DNA of 64,000 bases from Spizellomyces punctatus DAOM BR117 (Eukaryota > Chytridiomycota > Chytridiomycetes > Spizellomycetales > Spizellomycetaceae), in contig NW_015971542.1 in NCBI RefSeq assembly GCF_000182565.1, forward strand, positions 1,284,873 through 1,348,872. Reading direction: 5' to 3'. The translations under genes and the position numbers were made by a program. Below the pieces are notes generated by a model. It ran no database searches and was not told the DNA's origin. It worked only from the letters and a program-made list of their open reading frames with translations. Shown here one piece after another: positions 34,149-45,911 of the stretch. Numbering within the stretch: the stretch's first letter is position 1; each line of letters opens with the position of its first letter.

Positions 34149-35975
34149 ATGACAACATCGCGAGAGTCGACGGCCGCTGGAAAGTCGTCGGCACAAGCTG
34201 CTTCTGTCAAGGATATATGGACTTTGGTGAAGGAGGCCAAGGAAAGGGAAAAAAAGGCTGCCGAGAGTGAGTCTTTTGATGACTGTTAACACCGCAACCC
34301 ATGTTTAAATAACCAAACTCTGTGGGTGCATGAATAAGGTCCTGATACATCCATTGAAAGCACATTATTCTTTGTTGGAAACAAAAATGCCGGAAAGTCT
34401 TCATTGATCTTGCGATTCTTGGATAGAGGTTTGACATCAACGCTTGGTTCCACTTCGTGTGACCTACTTGAACACCCTGCTTGTGCCCTTGATATTCAGA
34501 GGAGCCTCCAGCACCCACTGTTGGTTTAGAATACACATTTGGACGACGAACACGGGGTGTCAATGCCGTTAAGGACGTGGCCCACATCTGGGAGCTCGGT
34601 CAGTTACACCAGTATTGACGGAGCTGGGTAGAGGCTCATCTTGCAAGCTGTCTGCAACAGCGGGTGGCATTTTTCTATCGGATCTTATCAAGATTCCGGT
34701 CAACGAAGCTAACGTACATACCGTGACATTTGTGATCGTCATTGATCTTTCCGAGGTAAGTCTCCTGGCATCATGCTTTTCACAATTATTACCAGTTAAC
34801 CCACTTTGGCCAAGCCAGCAGAAGCTCTCAAAACCCTGGAACATCTCATAGGAAAGATCAAGTCGACTGTCAACTCCCTCCTGGATAGCTTGGAACAGCG
34901 GGGATCGAAGCGACCAAGGGCTATGAGGGCGTACGCGTGGAAGAAATTTGGCGCTGAGAATGTGGAAAAGTAAGTCGACATGTCCGTTTTACTTGTACGA
35001 CTTCCTTTTGGAATTCTGGTCTGATATTGGACTCTTACGATGAATCAAAGGGAATTCTTGGATCCTTGCGCTGCACCAATCGTTGTCATTGGGACAAAAT
35101 ACGATGTATTTCGGGATATGGAATCGTAGGTACAAACCATCCAAAATGTTTTGAACACAAACATCATAATGGTGTTAATCAATTTTGCCCATATAATAGC
35201 GAAAAGAGGAAAATGCTTGCCAAGACGTTGCGGTACATCGCACACACCAACGGAGCGTCACTCATGTTTGTTTCGCAAAAGGATGAAAACACTGTAGCAA
35301 AGGTTCTTTACCTACTATCATACTGAAAGCCGCAGTTATTGACTTGTTTATGTACTACAGTGTCGGCAACTTCTCAGCCATCATGCCTTTAAAGGGAGCT
35401 CTCCTAAAACCATGTCAGTTGATCACAACAAACCTATCGTTATCCTAGCAGGTTGGTATCTCAAATTCCTCGCCTTCTTGAAAAAAACTGACACTGGACA
35501 TTTACAAGGCCAAGACTCGCTGTCACATATTGGACCACCGCCGTCAGAGATGGGGCGGGACACTGTGGGCAAACAATCGGCCGCTTCGTATCGACAATGG
35601 AAAGCCGACTTTGACAAGTACTTTCCGCCGGTTACAACCGGTACGTGGTTTACAGCAGATTGATAATTCACGACGCAGAATTATAATCCGTCTGGATATT
35701 ACTAGATGTGCAAAAGGAAATAGTGGATTTCTCCAAATATCCGGAGCAGGCCATTGACGCTTTGCGTGCACAGAAAGAGTAAGTTTATATAGCTTCACCC
35801 ACCGGAACCGCTCAACGCTGACGACTTTTATCATCACAGTGAAGAACTAGAAAAACTCAGGCGGCATAACGAGCGAAAAGCAAAAGAAGTTGTGAGTCTT
35901 ACTGCCTCCGCTTCGAGCGCAAAGGAGACACGAAGGAGGGAGCGGGCAGCACGAGCTGCTGTTCAGGCCCAATAA
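34149..35975 (+). CDS. DYNC2LI1: cytoplasmic dynein-2 light intermediate chain (retrograde IFT)
   Basis: Eleven exons (34149-34266, 34339-34428, 34500-34598, 34634-34755, 34815-34969, 35051-35125, 35200-35302, 35361-35451, 35509-35640, 35706-35778, 35840-35975) close in phase to 397 aa. Segments match the family in order: [13 protein letters not shown]-loop GNKNAGKSS (53-61), [66 protein letters not shown] (quoted in part), [23 protein letters not shown] and [15 protein letters not shown]2LIC stabilises the dynein-2 motor that returns intraflagellar transport trains to the base, so it is kept only where flagella are built. The C-terminus is a basic, Ala/Arg-rich helix. Confidence 0.95.
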
Positions 35976-36175
35976 GCTTGCGCTGGCCGTTTTGCGTTAT
36001 CCTCCAGTCCCGATTTCGATCTCGACGCTAACGCTGACTGCCATGATTTATAATCATTTGTAATCAGCCACGCCACACAGCTTTGAGACCCTTCACTGCA
36101 TGGAGTTTCCATTTGCAAACATCGATTTGTTCAGTAGGATTTCCTTACAGAGGATTTAGTATAGATAATACCACC

Positions 36176-36820
36176 ATGTCCATACCGCCCAGAATCCCAG
36201 AATTAAAACTAGACGTTTCTGATTCCGACTCTGACAGCGACGATCGACCTCTGAACGAGGACATGAAAAACCTGAAACTCGCCTCAACGTCATCAGAGTC
36301 TATCACCTCTTCACTGTCCGTCTCTTCTTCCTCTTCAACCCTATCACCAGCTTCTGCACATGCCGCACGTCCCCCATCCGTAACCTTTAAAGTTCCCCTG
36401 CCACCAAATAAGACCAAGGTAGAAAACTCTCTCAATGCGTTTCCAATGCTGGGTGGGCCGCAACGAGCTGGAGGTTCGCTACCAGGTAGACGAAAAGTAC
36501 CTTTGGGACCAGGTTTTTCGCCGTTAGATTGGGCTCGGCTTACAATGTCGGGCCAAAACCTCCGAGGAGTCTCGCAGCTTGCGCGATATACCCTTGAAGA
36601 CGTAGCGCAACATAAGAAGCGGGACGACCTATGGATGGCTATACAAGGCAAAGTCTATAACGTGACGCAGTATGTAAAGTTTCATCCGGGTGGTGCCGGG
36701 CAGCTTATGCGAGGCGCGGGGAAGGACGCTACCGAACTTTTCATGAAGGTGCACCCATGGGTGAATATAGATTCCCTGCTCGAAAAGTGCCACGTTGGTT
36801 ACCTGGTCAAGGACAAGTAG
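36176..36820 (+). CDS. cytochrome b5-like heme protein of the NCB5OR/Irc21 type
   Basis: Single coding exon, 214 aa from the ATG at 36176 (MSIPPRIPELKLD); TTCCTTACAG just upstream suggests a 5' UTR intron. The N-terminal 100 residues are acidic and Ser-rich. The C-terminal heme domain has YTLEDVAQHKKRDDLW, YNVTQYVKFHPGG (axial His170), LMRGAGKDATELF and VHPWVNIDSLLEKC (second axial His193). The 23-residue spacing and the AGKDATELF...HPWVN segment match the b5 domain of animal NCB5OR and yeast Irc21 more than classic ER cytochrome b5. There is no membrane anchor and no reductase domain, so it must receive electrons from a separate partner (inference). Confidence 0.9.
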   Translation: MSIPPRIPELKLDVSDSDSDSDDRPLNEDMKNLKLASTSSESITSSLSVSSSSSTLSPASAHAARPPSVTFKVPLPPNKTKVENSLNAFPMLGGPQRAGGSLPGRRKVPLGPGFSPLDWARLTMSGQNLRGVSQLARYTLEDVAQHKKRDDLWMAIQGKVYNVTQYVKFHPGGAGQLMRGAGKDATELFMKVHPWVNIDSLLEKCHVGYLVKDK

Positions 36821-37072
36821 AACATACATGCGTAGTAGAGACAGGCGTTTTCTGCTGGTTATTATTTCTTTTCCTATTTATCTGAGGGTATGGGATGTTT
36901 GGAACCAAATGGATAATTTGTCTTGTGGAAATATGACATACGTTCTGGCGAGACCTTTGAAAATATACAGAAGCTCTGTTATCCTAGGCCACATGCATAT
37001 ACAAGACCAAAATGTACCCCATGCTCCCTTATCAAAGTTCAATTGACACAAATTCCGTTCCTACAAAAACAC

Positions 37073-38334
<1,262 letters not shown>

Positions 38335-39000
38335 TGCGTGTTTTCAAAGCAACGATGAAGAGTAGATGGAGGGGGTGTTCTTTTTCTTCAAGCGCCGATC
38401 TGCCCCCCTCCTTTGGTCTCCGTGTAGTCATACAAATGACATAATTGAGTCACCGTGCCACTGAGATTAGTCACAATCCGGCTTTTGATCTGAACCTTCT
38501 CCTGATGATAATTGCTATCGGCCTTCCGGGTGGTTTGACGTTGGGCATTGAAAAAGTGTTGGAGGAGGAATATGAAATGGAAATGGAGATGGGAATGGAC
38601 ATTAGGACATGTGTGTGAGTGTGAGTGAGTTGCATGTTGCAGACGGTCGAGGGATTGCACTTGGTATGCTCCTCGCGCTTGAGCATAACAATGTTGTTTC
38701 GGCGTTTTCGACTTGCATCGTTTTCCTCTTGTTCTCCAAAACCTTATGGCCATTGTCCACACTCATCACTCATGCATCGCTACCACAAATGCATCGCATG
38801 TAGAGATCGTCATCGTCTGCTGGTCGTTGACTTGCATTCTGATCGTAGATGGCACAATCACAGGGCCACCTACTCAGAGCACAGTCATGCAAGCGGTCCT
38901 TTGATGAACACATGGACGCCGCTTCTCCCGTCAGCAGATCTACACCCATTTCTTGTAGTTTCTCAAAGTTGCATCCAAAACTGACAGCACACCCCAGCGA
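38335..39000. promoter_or_regulatory. divergent promoter of THI4 and the Rab gene
   Basis: 666 bases between outward-facing ATGs. A short GTGTGAGTGTGAGTGAG tract lies near 38610. CTGAGA-like and GATCTG-like fragments exist but not in the spacing of a TPP aptamer. Regulation of THI4 by thiamine is therefore not visible. Confidence 0.4.
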
Positions 39001-40377
39001 ATGCCAAAGGACATCCTCAAGGTCGTCCTTTTGGGCGACGGGGGTGTGGGCAAGACTTCGCTGCGTTATCAATTCATACATAAACGCTTCACATTAGCAT
39101 ACAAAGCAACGATAGGTGCAGACTTTATTACAAAGGAAGTTGAAACAGAAGATGGAAGAAAGGTTGCAATGCAGATATGGGATACCGCAGGTGAGCTGAT
39201 GAGTGCAAGAGTCTTTTGAAATTGTCCTTGCATGGTCGGGATCTAAAACTGTTTACCTCTATATGGCATTAAGGACAGGAGCGTTTTCAAAGCCTTGGAA
39301 TAGCTTTTTACAGAGGGGCAGATGCCTGTGTGTAAGTAATGTTGGGTATTTATTGGGGATTGCAAGAGAGATGGCAAATTTGGTTGAATGCTCTGCCTCT
39401 ACTTTAGCCTAGTCTACGACGTCACGAAACCAGAAACCAGCACCAACCTCCTCAAATGGCTCACAGAATTCATCCAACAGGCTGATATTCGGGACCCAGA
39501 AAACTTTCCATTTGTCCTTGTCGGAAACAAAATTGATAATCAGCGGGATCGCGCCATTACCAAACGTCAAGGACAGGAACTTGCAATCCGACTCAAGAGA
39601 ATATGCAAGGACGCTGCTGTAGATCGATGGAGAGATACGCCACAGGGAGGGCTGACGTATGAGAGATATGGATTGACGAGACGACGGAGTACGCTGCTCA
39701 GTGGATCGGCAACAAGTGCGGGAGAGAGTGTAATACCAGGTCCGAGGGGAAGGATGTTTGGAGTATCACGTACACCCAGTAGTGACGCTCCGTCCTCACC
39801 AATGTCAGCTTCTCCCACTTCTCCGACATTACCGCATCCTGATGGACCATCTGCTCCGAAACTCCCCTGGGCCGGTTCATCGACCCGATTGAAAGACCCA
39901 CATTGGAGGGACTCTATCACATCTCGTTACTCTCTCTACGAAACCGCATCCGAATTCTCTGAAGAAGACTTTGGAAAGACATCTGTTTCGTCTGATGAGG
40001 GTGAATGGGAGTCGAGTCAAGCTGCCTCTGTAGACGAAGGCTCGTCAGAAAGTGAACAGGAAAGCGATAGCGTTGAGGCACTTTCAAAATCTGCAAATAC
40101 ACTTCTTCTCCAACCCGTCTCAGCCTCCAAAGTCTCTTCTCCACCTCTTCAACCCAAACTATCCACCGACGGTCTCCCTCTTTTTGAAGTGTCAGCCAAA
40201 ATTGGAACTCGAATAGACGAGATTTTTGCTTATATTGCAGAGAATGTGCGAACACCAAAGTATGCTTTTGACATACTAGCTGGAGATGAAGAGGATTGGG
40301 ATAGTGTAGGGTCTCGTAAAGCTAAAGTGTCGGTTATGGCGACACCAAGATCATCCGTGTCATCTTGTGCATGTTAG
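39001..40377 (+). CDS. Rab7-like small GTPase with ~180-residue insertion before the SAK motif
   Basis: Exons 39001-39190, 39274-39331 and 39408-40377 give 405 aa, about twice a normal Rab. G1 is GDGGVGKT (12-19), the effector loop YKATIGADF is Rab7-like, G3 is [28 protein letters not shown] follows, [16 protein letters not shown] carries G4 (NKID 123-126), and the G5 EVSAK lies at 343-347. Between G4 and G5, where Rab7 has about 35 residues, lies a Ser/Pro/Glu-rich stretch of about 215 residues (net insert about 180) with no intron signal that would remove it in frame. The end SSCAC gives the CxC double-prenylation motif. Rab7 directs late endosome and vacuole fusion. The insertion looks disordered and phosphorylatable. 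Confidence 0.92.
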
Positions 40378-40730
40378 CCAAAGTATTTTTTTGTTTTATA
40401 GTTTTTATTTTGTATTCATGGCAGATTTAATGTGAGTTTTAATGATGCAAGTGATTGCTAATGGCATCACAAAGTGATGAGTTTTAATCTTATTTGTTCA
40501 ATACGACGAAAGTAATCACATAAATACAAAAAGGACCATCAAAAAACTTTCGCAAAACGGCGACGTCTTCTCCTCCATTGGAAGCGAGTGTTGAATTACC
40601 GGAGAGCGACAGAGGGTATGCGATATAGAGACGATGTTCACAGGTAGGAATGGAATATTTGCTGTCGTCATTGCAATTACTCCGCTGAAACATTGGACCG
40701 GCGCCAATCCTAGCTGAACTCCGTTAAAGA
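40378..40730. other. convergent 3' flanks of the Rab gene and PRP4
   Basis: About 350 bases, T-rich just after the Rab stop (TTTTTTTGTTTTATAG at about 40386) and A-rich toward 40530, consistent with two polyadenylation regions. No gene supported. Confidence 0.4.
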
Positions 40731-42898
40731 CTATGCCTCAACCACATTCTCTGTAGCATAGAGCTTGAAGGTTCGATCGTAAGACGCCGTAGCAATGTAT
40801 TGCCCATCTGTATAGCAACAGGAATCAGTACTAGCCTGCTGCGTTCAAAATGATCGACTCAGAAACTTACCCCCGGACACATCACAGCCGGTCACCTTCC
40901 CTTCGAGTCCGGTCAATGCTTTCACAGGCTTGAAATCACCATCCGTCCACACCTTGCAGGTCCCATCATACGAGCTTGATACTAAAAAGGACCCATCCAA
41001 GACTTGTCGTCGCACCATTCTCCCACGATCCCCTCCTAGGCTCAAGTCACCGTCACTTTCCTCTTTCACTTTGACGTCTTCATCCACATCCATCTTCATA
41101 TTCTCGCTTCCGTTGAGCTGGTACCCATTCTCGGCGTCCTCCATTTTGACATCCCCATTTTCTTCCTGCTTGAGGGGTTCCGATCGGAACGTCCAATCGG
41201 GATCCATTCTGGCTTCGAAATTCTTCCCAGCGTGCCAGTATTTCAGATGGCTTACCAGATTTGTATGTGCTGGAACAGTGTAGATGCTCTTCGCGGCTCG
41301 CATATCCCATATGCGAATTGTATTATCCTCGCTTCCCGTTGCAACATGATATCCGTTTGGCGACCAGTCCAAACATAGTATAGATTTTACGTGACCCTGA
41401 AGAACCATGATTGATCTCCCGGTTCGCAAGTCCCACACTCGTCCGATAGAGTCCAAACCACCGGTTGCCGCCAATGCACCGTCCTCTTGGAATCCAAGTG
41501 CAAACACTTCGCGAGAGTGTCCTTCCTGGAGTAGGAGCTCCTGCGTCGTTTCGGCATCCCACAATCGCCAGGTGCTATCGAAACTAGAGGTTCCAATATA
41601 TCGCCCAGATGGGTGGAACGCCACTCGTGCGACCCTCAATTCATGCCCGACTAAACTTCCTATTGGTACTTCGCTGTTGAAGTTCCACAGGTGGACGCTC
41701 CCGTCCGCAGCGCCGCTGACTAGGTTGAGTGATTCGGGTGTTTGGGATATTGTTGAGTTAGGATGGAAAGCGACTCCGCTAACACGCTCTCGATGCCCTT
41801 TGAGGGTATGTAGGGCTGTCAGCTGTGGCACACTCCATAGTTTGACGAAACCTCCCCAAGAGGCGGTGGCTATGACGCGGGAGTTGGGAGAAAATGTGCA
41901 GTAGGAAAGAGGGCGATCGTCCCCATATTGTAGACTTCGGGTTTCAAAGGTTTTTAGATTTGTGTACCATTCATGCCTCATCTTTTTTCGTTGTCCGTAC
42001 GGGAGGTCGAGTTCTGCTCGATGCGCTGCTAGTCTGTGCTTTGCTCTAAAGACATGTCATTAGGAGACTTTTGTACATGATAAAGAAATATCTGCTTGAT
42101 CTCGCCTACCGTGACAGGGAATATCTCGCAATGTCTTGTCTTGCCCCTAGTAGCTCAGACGGTCCAGGTGTGTAAAACTCTTCCTCCTCTTCCTCTTCCT
42201 CCTCCTCTGAACTTTCCTCTTCCTCCACTTCCATTGCCATCCCCGGTTGCTCATGGATCCTTCGCGCCAGAATTTCTCGTAACCGATCGCGCCGATCTGC
42301 TGGCTAGCCATCCCAAGAAAATCAATACCCCGTTGATCTCAGTACACTCAAACGCCAATCGTCAACAATTTCGTACCCCTTCTCCAAACAAGGTTATTGG
42401 CTCGCCCTCCTCTCGTAGTCGTGCTCTGACTCGTGCATCATCGGTTGGAACCGCCAAGTTTCTCGCAATGCGTTTACGCTCGAATTGCTCGAGAATAGCC
42501 TGGTGCTCTGCTTGTGCACGAGATGTTGTTTCCGAATGCTCTACATCTTCGTCACCTATAGATTTACCTCAGCTTCATTAGTTCCCAGCAGCTTGCCAAA
42601 AACTGTAGATCGCCTACTAACCTAGATCATCCAAGGTTACCCCACCCTATGGCAAGGAGAGAATGAAGGCAAAGAAAAGGAAGGCATGCAAAGTCAGGCA
42701 ACGTTTCTTTAGACAGGAAAAACAAGGAGGGCGCCCAGCAAAGCCGTGACCAGCAGCTAGCCAACATGTTTCGTAAGGCTCATCTCTTACCTGCAGGCCA
42801 ATACTCGAGCCTCCACCACGCACCACCCGGTCATCCTCCTCCAAACTGCCGAAATGAATTCGCGGCTTGTTCAGCAGAGCAGATAGGTCTTGACTCAT
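40731..42898 (-). CDS. PRP4: U4/U6 snRNP component Prp4 (SFM + WD40)
   Basis: Six exons (42791-42898, 42622-42646, 42377-42555, 42110-42303, 40871-42045, 40731-40807) give 585 aa. The start [21 protein letters not shown] matches the Prp4 N-terminus. The SFM motif follows ([45 protein letters not shown] in pieces), then an acidic run and a WD40 propeller of seven blades ([77 protein letters not shown], and [14 protein letters not shown] last). A charged insertion of about 60 residues lies between the last two blades. Prp4 holds the U4/U6 di-snRNP together with Prp3. It is divergent from C1D across 173 bases. Confidence 0.95.
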
Positions 42899-43071
42899 TC
42901 TGTCCAAGATGCAATTTTCAAAGCTGTATTGAATGAATCCATCCTGCAGGTTGACCCCCACGTATCGTTGTTGCCATGGACACGTCCCAAACTGATCTGC
43001 ATGGACGATGCGACCTTTGCGAGATTCCTTCAGTTTTCTGAACATTTCCCCTTTCAAAAACACAACCCCCA

Positions 43072-43893
43072 ATGGACGAAGAAGTCGTACCCGATCTTTC
43101 TGCGCTTACAGATACGCTAGAATCAGCAGTGTCAAGGGTCACAAATCTCATGGAACCGCTGTTCTCGTTGCCATTCGAGCAACAGTTGGGAAACCTGGCA
43201 CCGCTGGAGAGAGCCAAATTGGAGGTTCTGATGGCTTTTGCAATGAACAGTCTTATATTTGGTGGGTATTGCTGGACACTCTGTTTCTGAATGGGCAGAT
43301 TGCTTGCTGAAATCTTGTGCGCTTCACGTAACAATATCCTGAATGACCATTTTCCTCTGCAGTATATTTGAAGACACAAGGCGTGCAACCTGACGCACCA
43401 GTCAAGCGAGAAATGCTTCGAATAAAGGGGTACATAAACAAGATAAAGGATGCTGCGGGACTGAACAAACGTATGCATGATGTTGATTAATTGACATCCT
43501 TCTCGGCGACACAACGTAATATACTCTCATCATATAGCTACGATGCGCCTCGACTCTCAAGCCGCAAAACGCTTTGTCAATCATTCTCTAATAGCTAACC
43601 CTGAAGTCAGCGGTGCGTGCCGATTAGTTCGTGCTGGTTGTCTTTCTACTTGTTCTATCTTCTAAAAATCATCCTTTATGTCACGATCAACAGAAGAAAT
43701 CAAGAAACGAAAACATGAATCCGAAGCCGACAATTTCCTTTCTAATATCTCCCTGCCTACAAACGGAGCCAGCACTCCAGGGACAGCGTCAGGGAGCAGC
43801 AACGCAAACACGAGCGAACCTGACGGAGATGTGGGAAAAGAAGAACCTGCCAAAAAGAAAAAGAAGAAGAATAAAAAGAAGAAGGACGAGTAG
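43072..43893 (+). CDS. LRP1: C1D/Rrp47 (Lrp1) nuclear exosome cofactor
   Basis: Exons 43072-43261, 43363-43470, 43538-43612 and 43694-43893 give 190 aa. The Sas10/C1D helical domain spans exons 1-3: LERAKLEVLMAFAMNSL (with APLE before), PVKREMLRIKGYINKIKDA and RLDSQAAKRFVNHSLIAN, which are the family's two conserved stretches. The C-terminus is Lys-rich (KKKKKKNKKKKDE), typical of Rrp47 and used for RNA binding. Rrp47 stabilises Rrp6 and helps 3' trimming of 5.8S rRNA and snoRNAs. The start sits 173 bases from the PRP4 start, so both RNA-processing genes likely share a bidirectional promoter. Confidence 0.92.
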
Positions 43894-44719
43894 ATTGCTT
43901 ATAGGCGGGGGGTGGGGAGGTGTTGCGTTCTTTTAATTTATTAGCTATCAATTTGGTATAGTTCTCTCCATGAAGAGTGATGTTTATTTTTATTTAAACG
44001 GCGGTCACACCGTGTACGGTCACCGTTATCTGCAATGCTATCCATTTACGTTGGTCAGATCCCAACAGAATTGCGGTACTGTTTTATGCTAAAGAGGTTT
44101 GGTGTTTCACCGTAACGGTTTCTTTATTTGCTTTCGCGCCTGCTTCTATCGCACACGCTCGCAGTCTGGTGCTGTACTATGATTTGTTAACGCTCGCATG
44201 ATTTTGCGAGATAATGTTTCTAAAGACTGTGCTGAAATAGATGTGTTTTAATCCACGGATCGCGAGCTACCTGCTTACTTCCATGGAAGAGAACATGTTT
44301 AAAATGTTCTAATACATCCTTAAACAGTGGTTTAAACTCCAGCTATTGGTGATGTGCCAAATTACCATATAATAGCTCCTTTTCAAATAAGAATGTCGAT
44401 GAACTTAGCAAGGCATGGCACCCGGATTCATCTAGGGTAGAGAAGAAACCTGCTTGAAGATGCTTTCTTTTCACAGAGCTGTCATGCTATATTAGCAGTT
44501 TCAATCCATTTTATTTCCGATAGCTAGACAACACAATCCAGAAAAATAATACAGAGGATTACAACATACATTTGCAAACGAGGTATTTTCAAGGTAAAGG
44601 GCGGCAAGCTACGACTCTTTGAAACTTTATCATGACCAAAGCGGTAATGCTGCGTAGTGAGCACCGTTGCAGAATCTTGACCAAAGAGTTCAATGGTAAC
44701 AGTCAAGATTTGAGTATCA
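43894..44719. other. intergenic 3' region, no supported gene
   Basis: About 830 bases between the C1D stop and the stop of the next minus-strand gene, with A/T-rich patches. Only short readings, e.g. on the minus strand at 44524-44706, none with recognisable protein features. Confidence 0.45.
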
Positions 44720-45513
44720 TCATGTCACACATGGCGACTCTGGGTGGGTGTTACCATCCTTTTGAAGGACTTGAAATAGAAGGGAATGGCGGATGGTGAG
44801 AGCTTCCGTTTGCACCATTTCTTTCATTTCACTGGTCATCAAACTCGGCTCGAATGAGGCCAACCCCAAGCCCACCATTACAGCTGCGATTGTTCCAGAG
44901 GATGACGATCCGTGCACGAGTGCGCTCAGGAAGTCGTCCCCCAGCGTATTCTGATCAAAAGAATGGTCCAGCAGGGACTGCATCGGCCTTGGAGGAGAAA
45001 AGCCTGTACCCTATAAGCACCAACAACCGCATTTTCGAGATAGTGTGCCAAGGCGGTTCCTGACTGGTAATGGTAGCAAGTAGAACAGAATATGGATGTT
45101 ATAGGTTTCAAAGGAGAACATTGTGCGCGAACCGTGTGAATCTTGTGGAGGAGTCGTACTGACATTTCGCCAATGATGCCTTGTTTTCCCGTTACTTGAA
45201 TGTTGTAGGTACTTTTGCCTTGGTTGGAGACGAGGTGAGGATATGTGAGTTGAGGGCAACGTCTCATCAGCGTCGTTCTGTTCAAGGGTTTCAGGCGGTC
45301 CTTGCCAGCCTTTAACGGGACGTCGGCCGGACGGGATGATATGATAATAATCAAGGAGTCCTGTCGACAGGGATTTCGACGAGGATGGAGGTGGCCTGTC
45401 AGAACGCCGTCGAAGGTTTTCAAACTCTGAAAGCTACCGCTCTCAAGTTCCCTTTCCTCAGGACGGTTTTTGGCAATGTGTACCTGCCTCTTGAGATATG
45501 AGCTAGTGTGCAT
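44720..45513 (-). CDS. unassigned protein-coding gene (exon structure partly uncertain)
   Basis: The minus strand holds a long open stretch from about 45513 to about 45020 (TFDGVLTGHLHP, LIIIISSRPADVPLKAG, LTYPHLVSNQGKSTYNIQV) ending in GTALAHYLENA. Then a GTTGTT...GATGCAG intron of about 50 nt, phase 0, leads to SLLDHSFDQNTLGDDFLSAL, VMVGLGLASFEP, EMKEMVQTEALTIRHSLLFQ and a stop at 44720. The amphipathic helices and balanced composition look like real protein. A further intron around 45065-45140 is possible, and the true start may lie upstream of 45513. No family recognised; roughly 230 aa. It diverges from the SH3 gene. Confidence 0.5.
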
Positions 45514-45911
45514 TCTTCGATACAGATATCACGCCAGGCGGTTATTATGGATACAGAGTATCGACAAGTCTACCGCCGACATAAAATGCACTTGCGTTTC
45601 CCACTCTTTGTGCTGTATTTGCAAAGAAGTGCCAAAGCTCAACCTACCGCCCCACGACCGTTTCCAAACCTTTCAAACAAGCCCATGCATATCAAACATA
45701 CACGTAGTATAAGCATCTCACACAGGAGCAACGCCGTCCAAGCTATTTGGGCCAAAATAACATTGACAGTTGGTCTTTACTTTTGTTTGGGGGGAACTTT
45801 AGATTTGTCGAAGGGTCGCGAAACGACCGTCACGAGATTCTCCACCGTGTGAATGACACCATCCTTATTACGCTTGAGGCGAATTCCGTGTTCATTCCGC
45901 CGCTGACCAAG

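Noticed and set aside
38335-38660. Possible TPP riboswitch upstream of THI4.
   Set aside because: CTGAGA-like and GATCTG-like fragments are present but not with the spacing and pairing of the thi-box.
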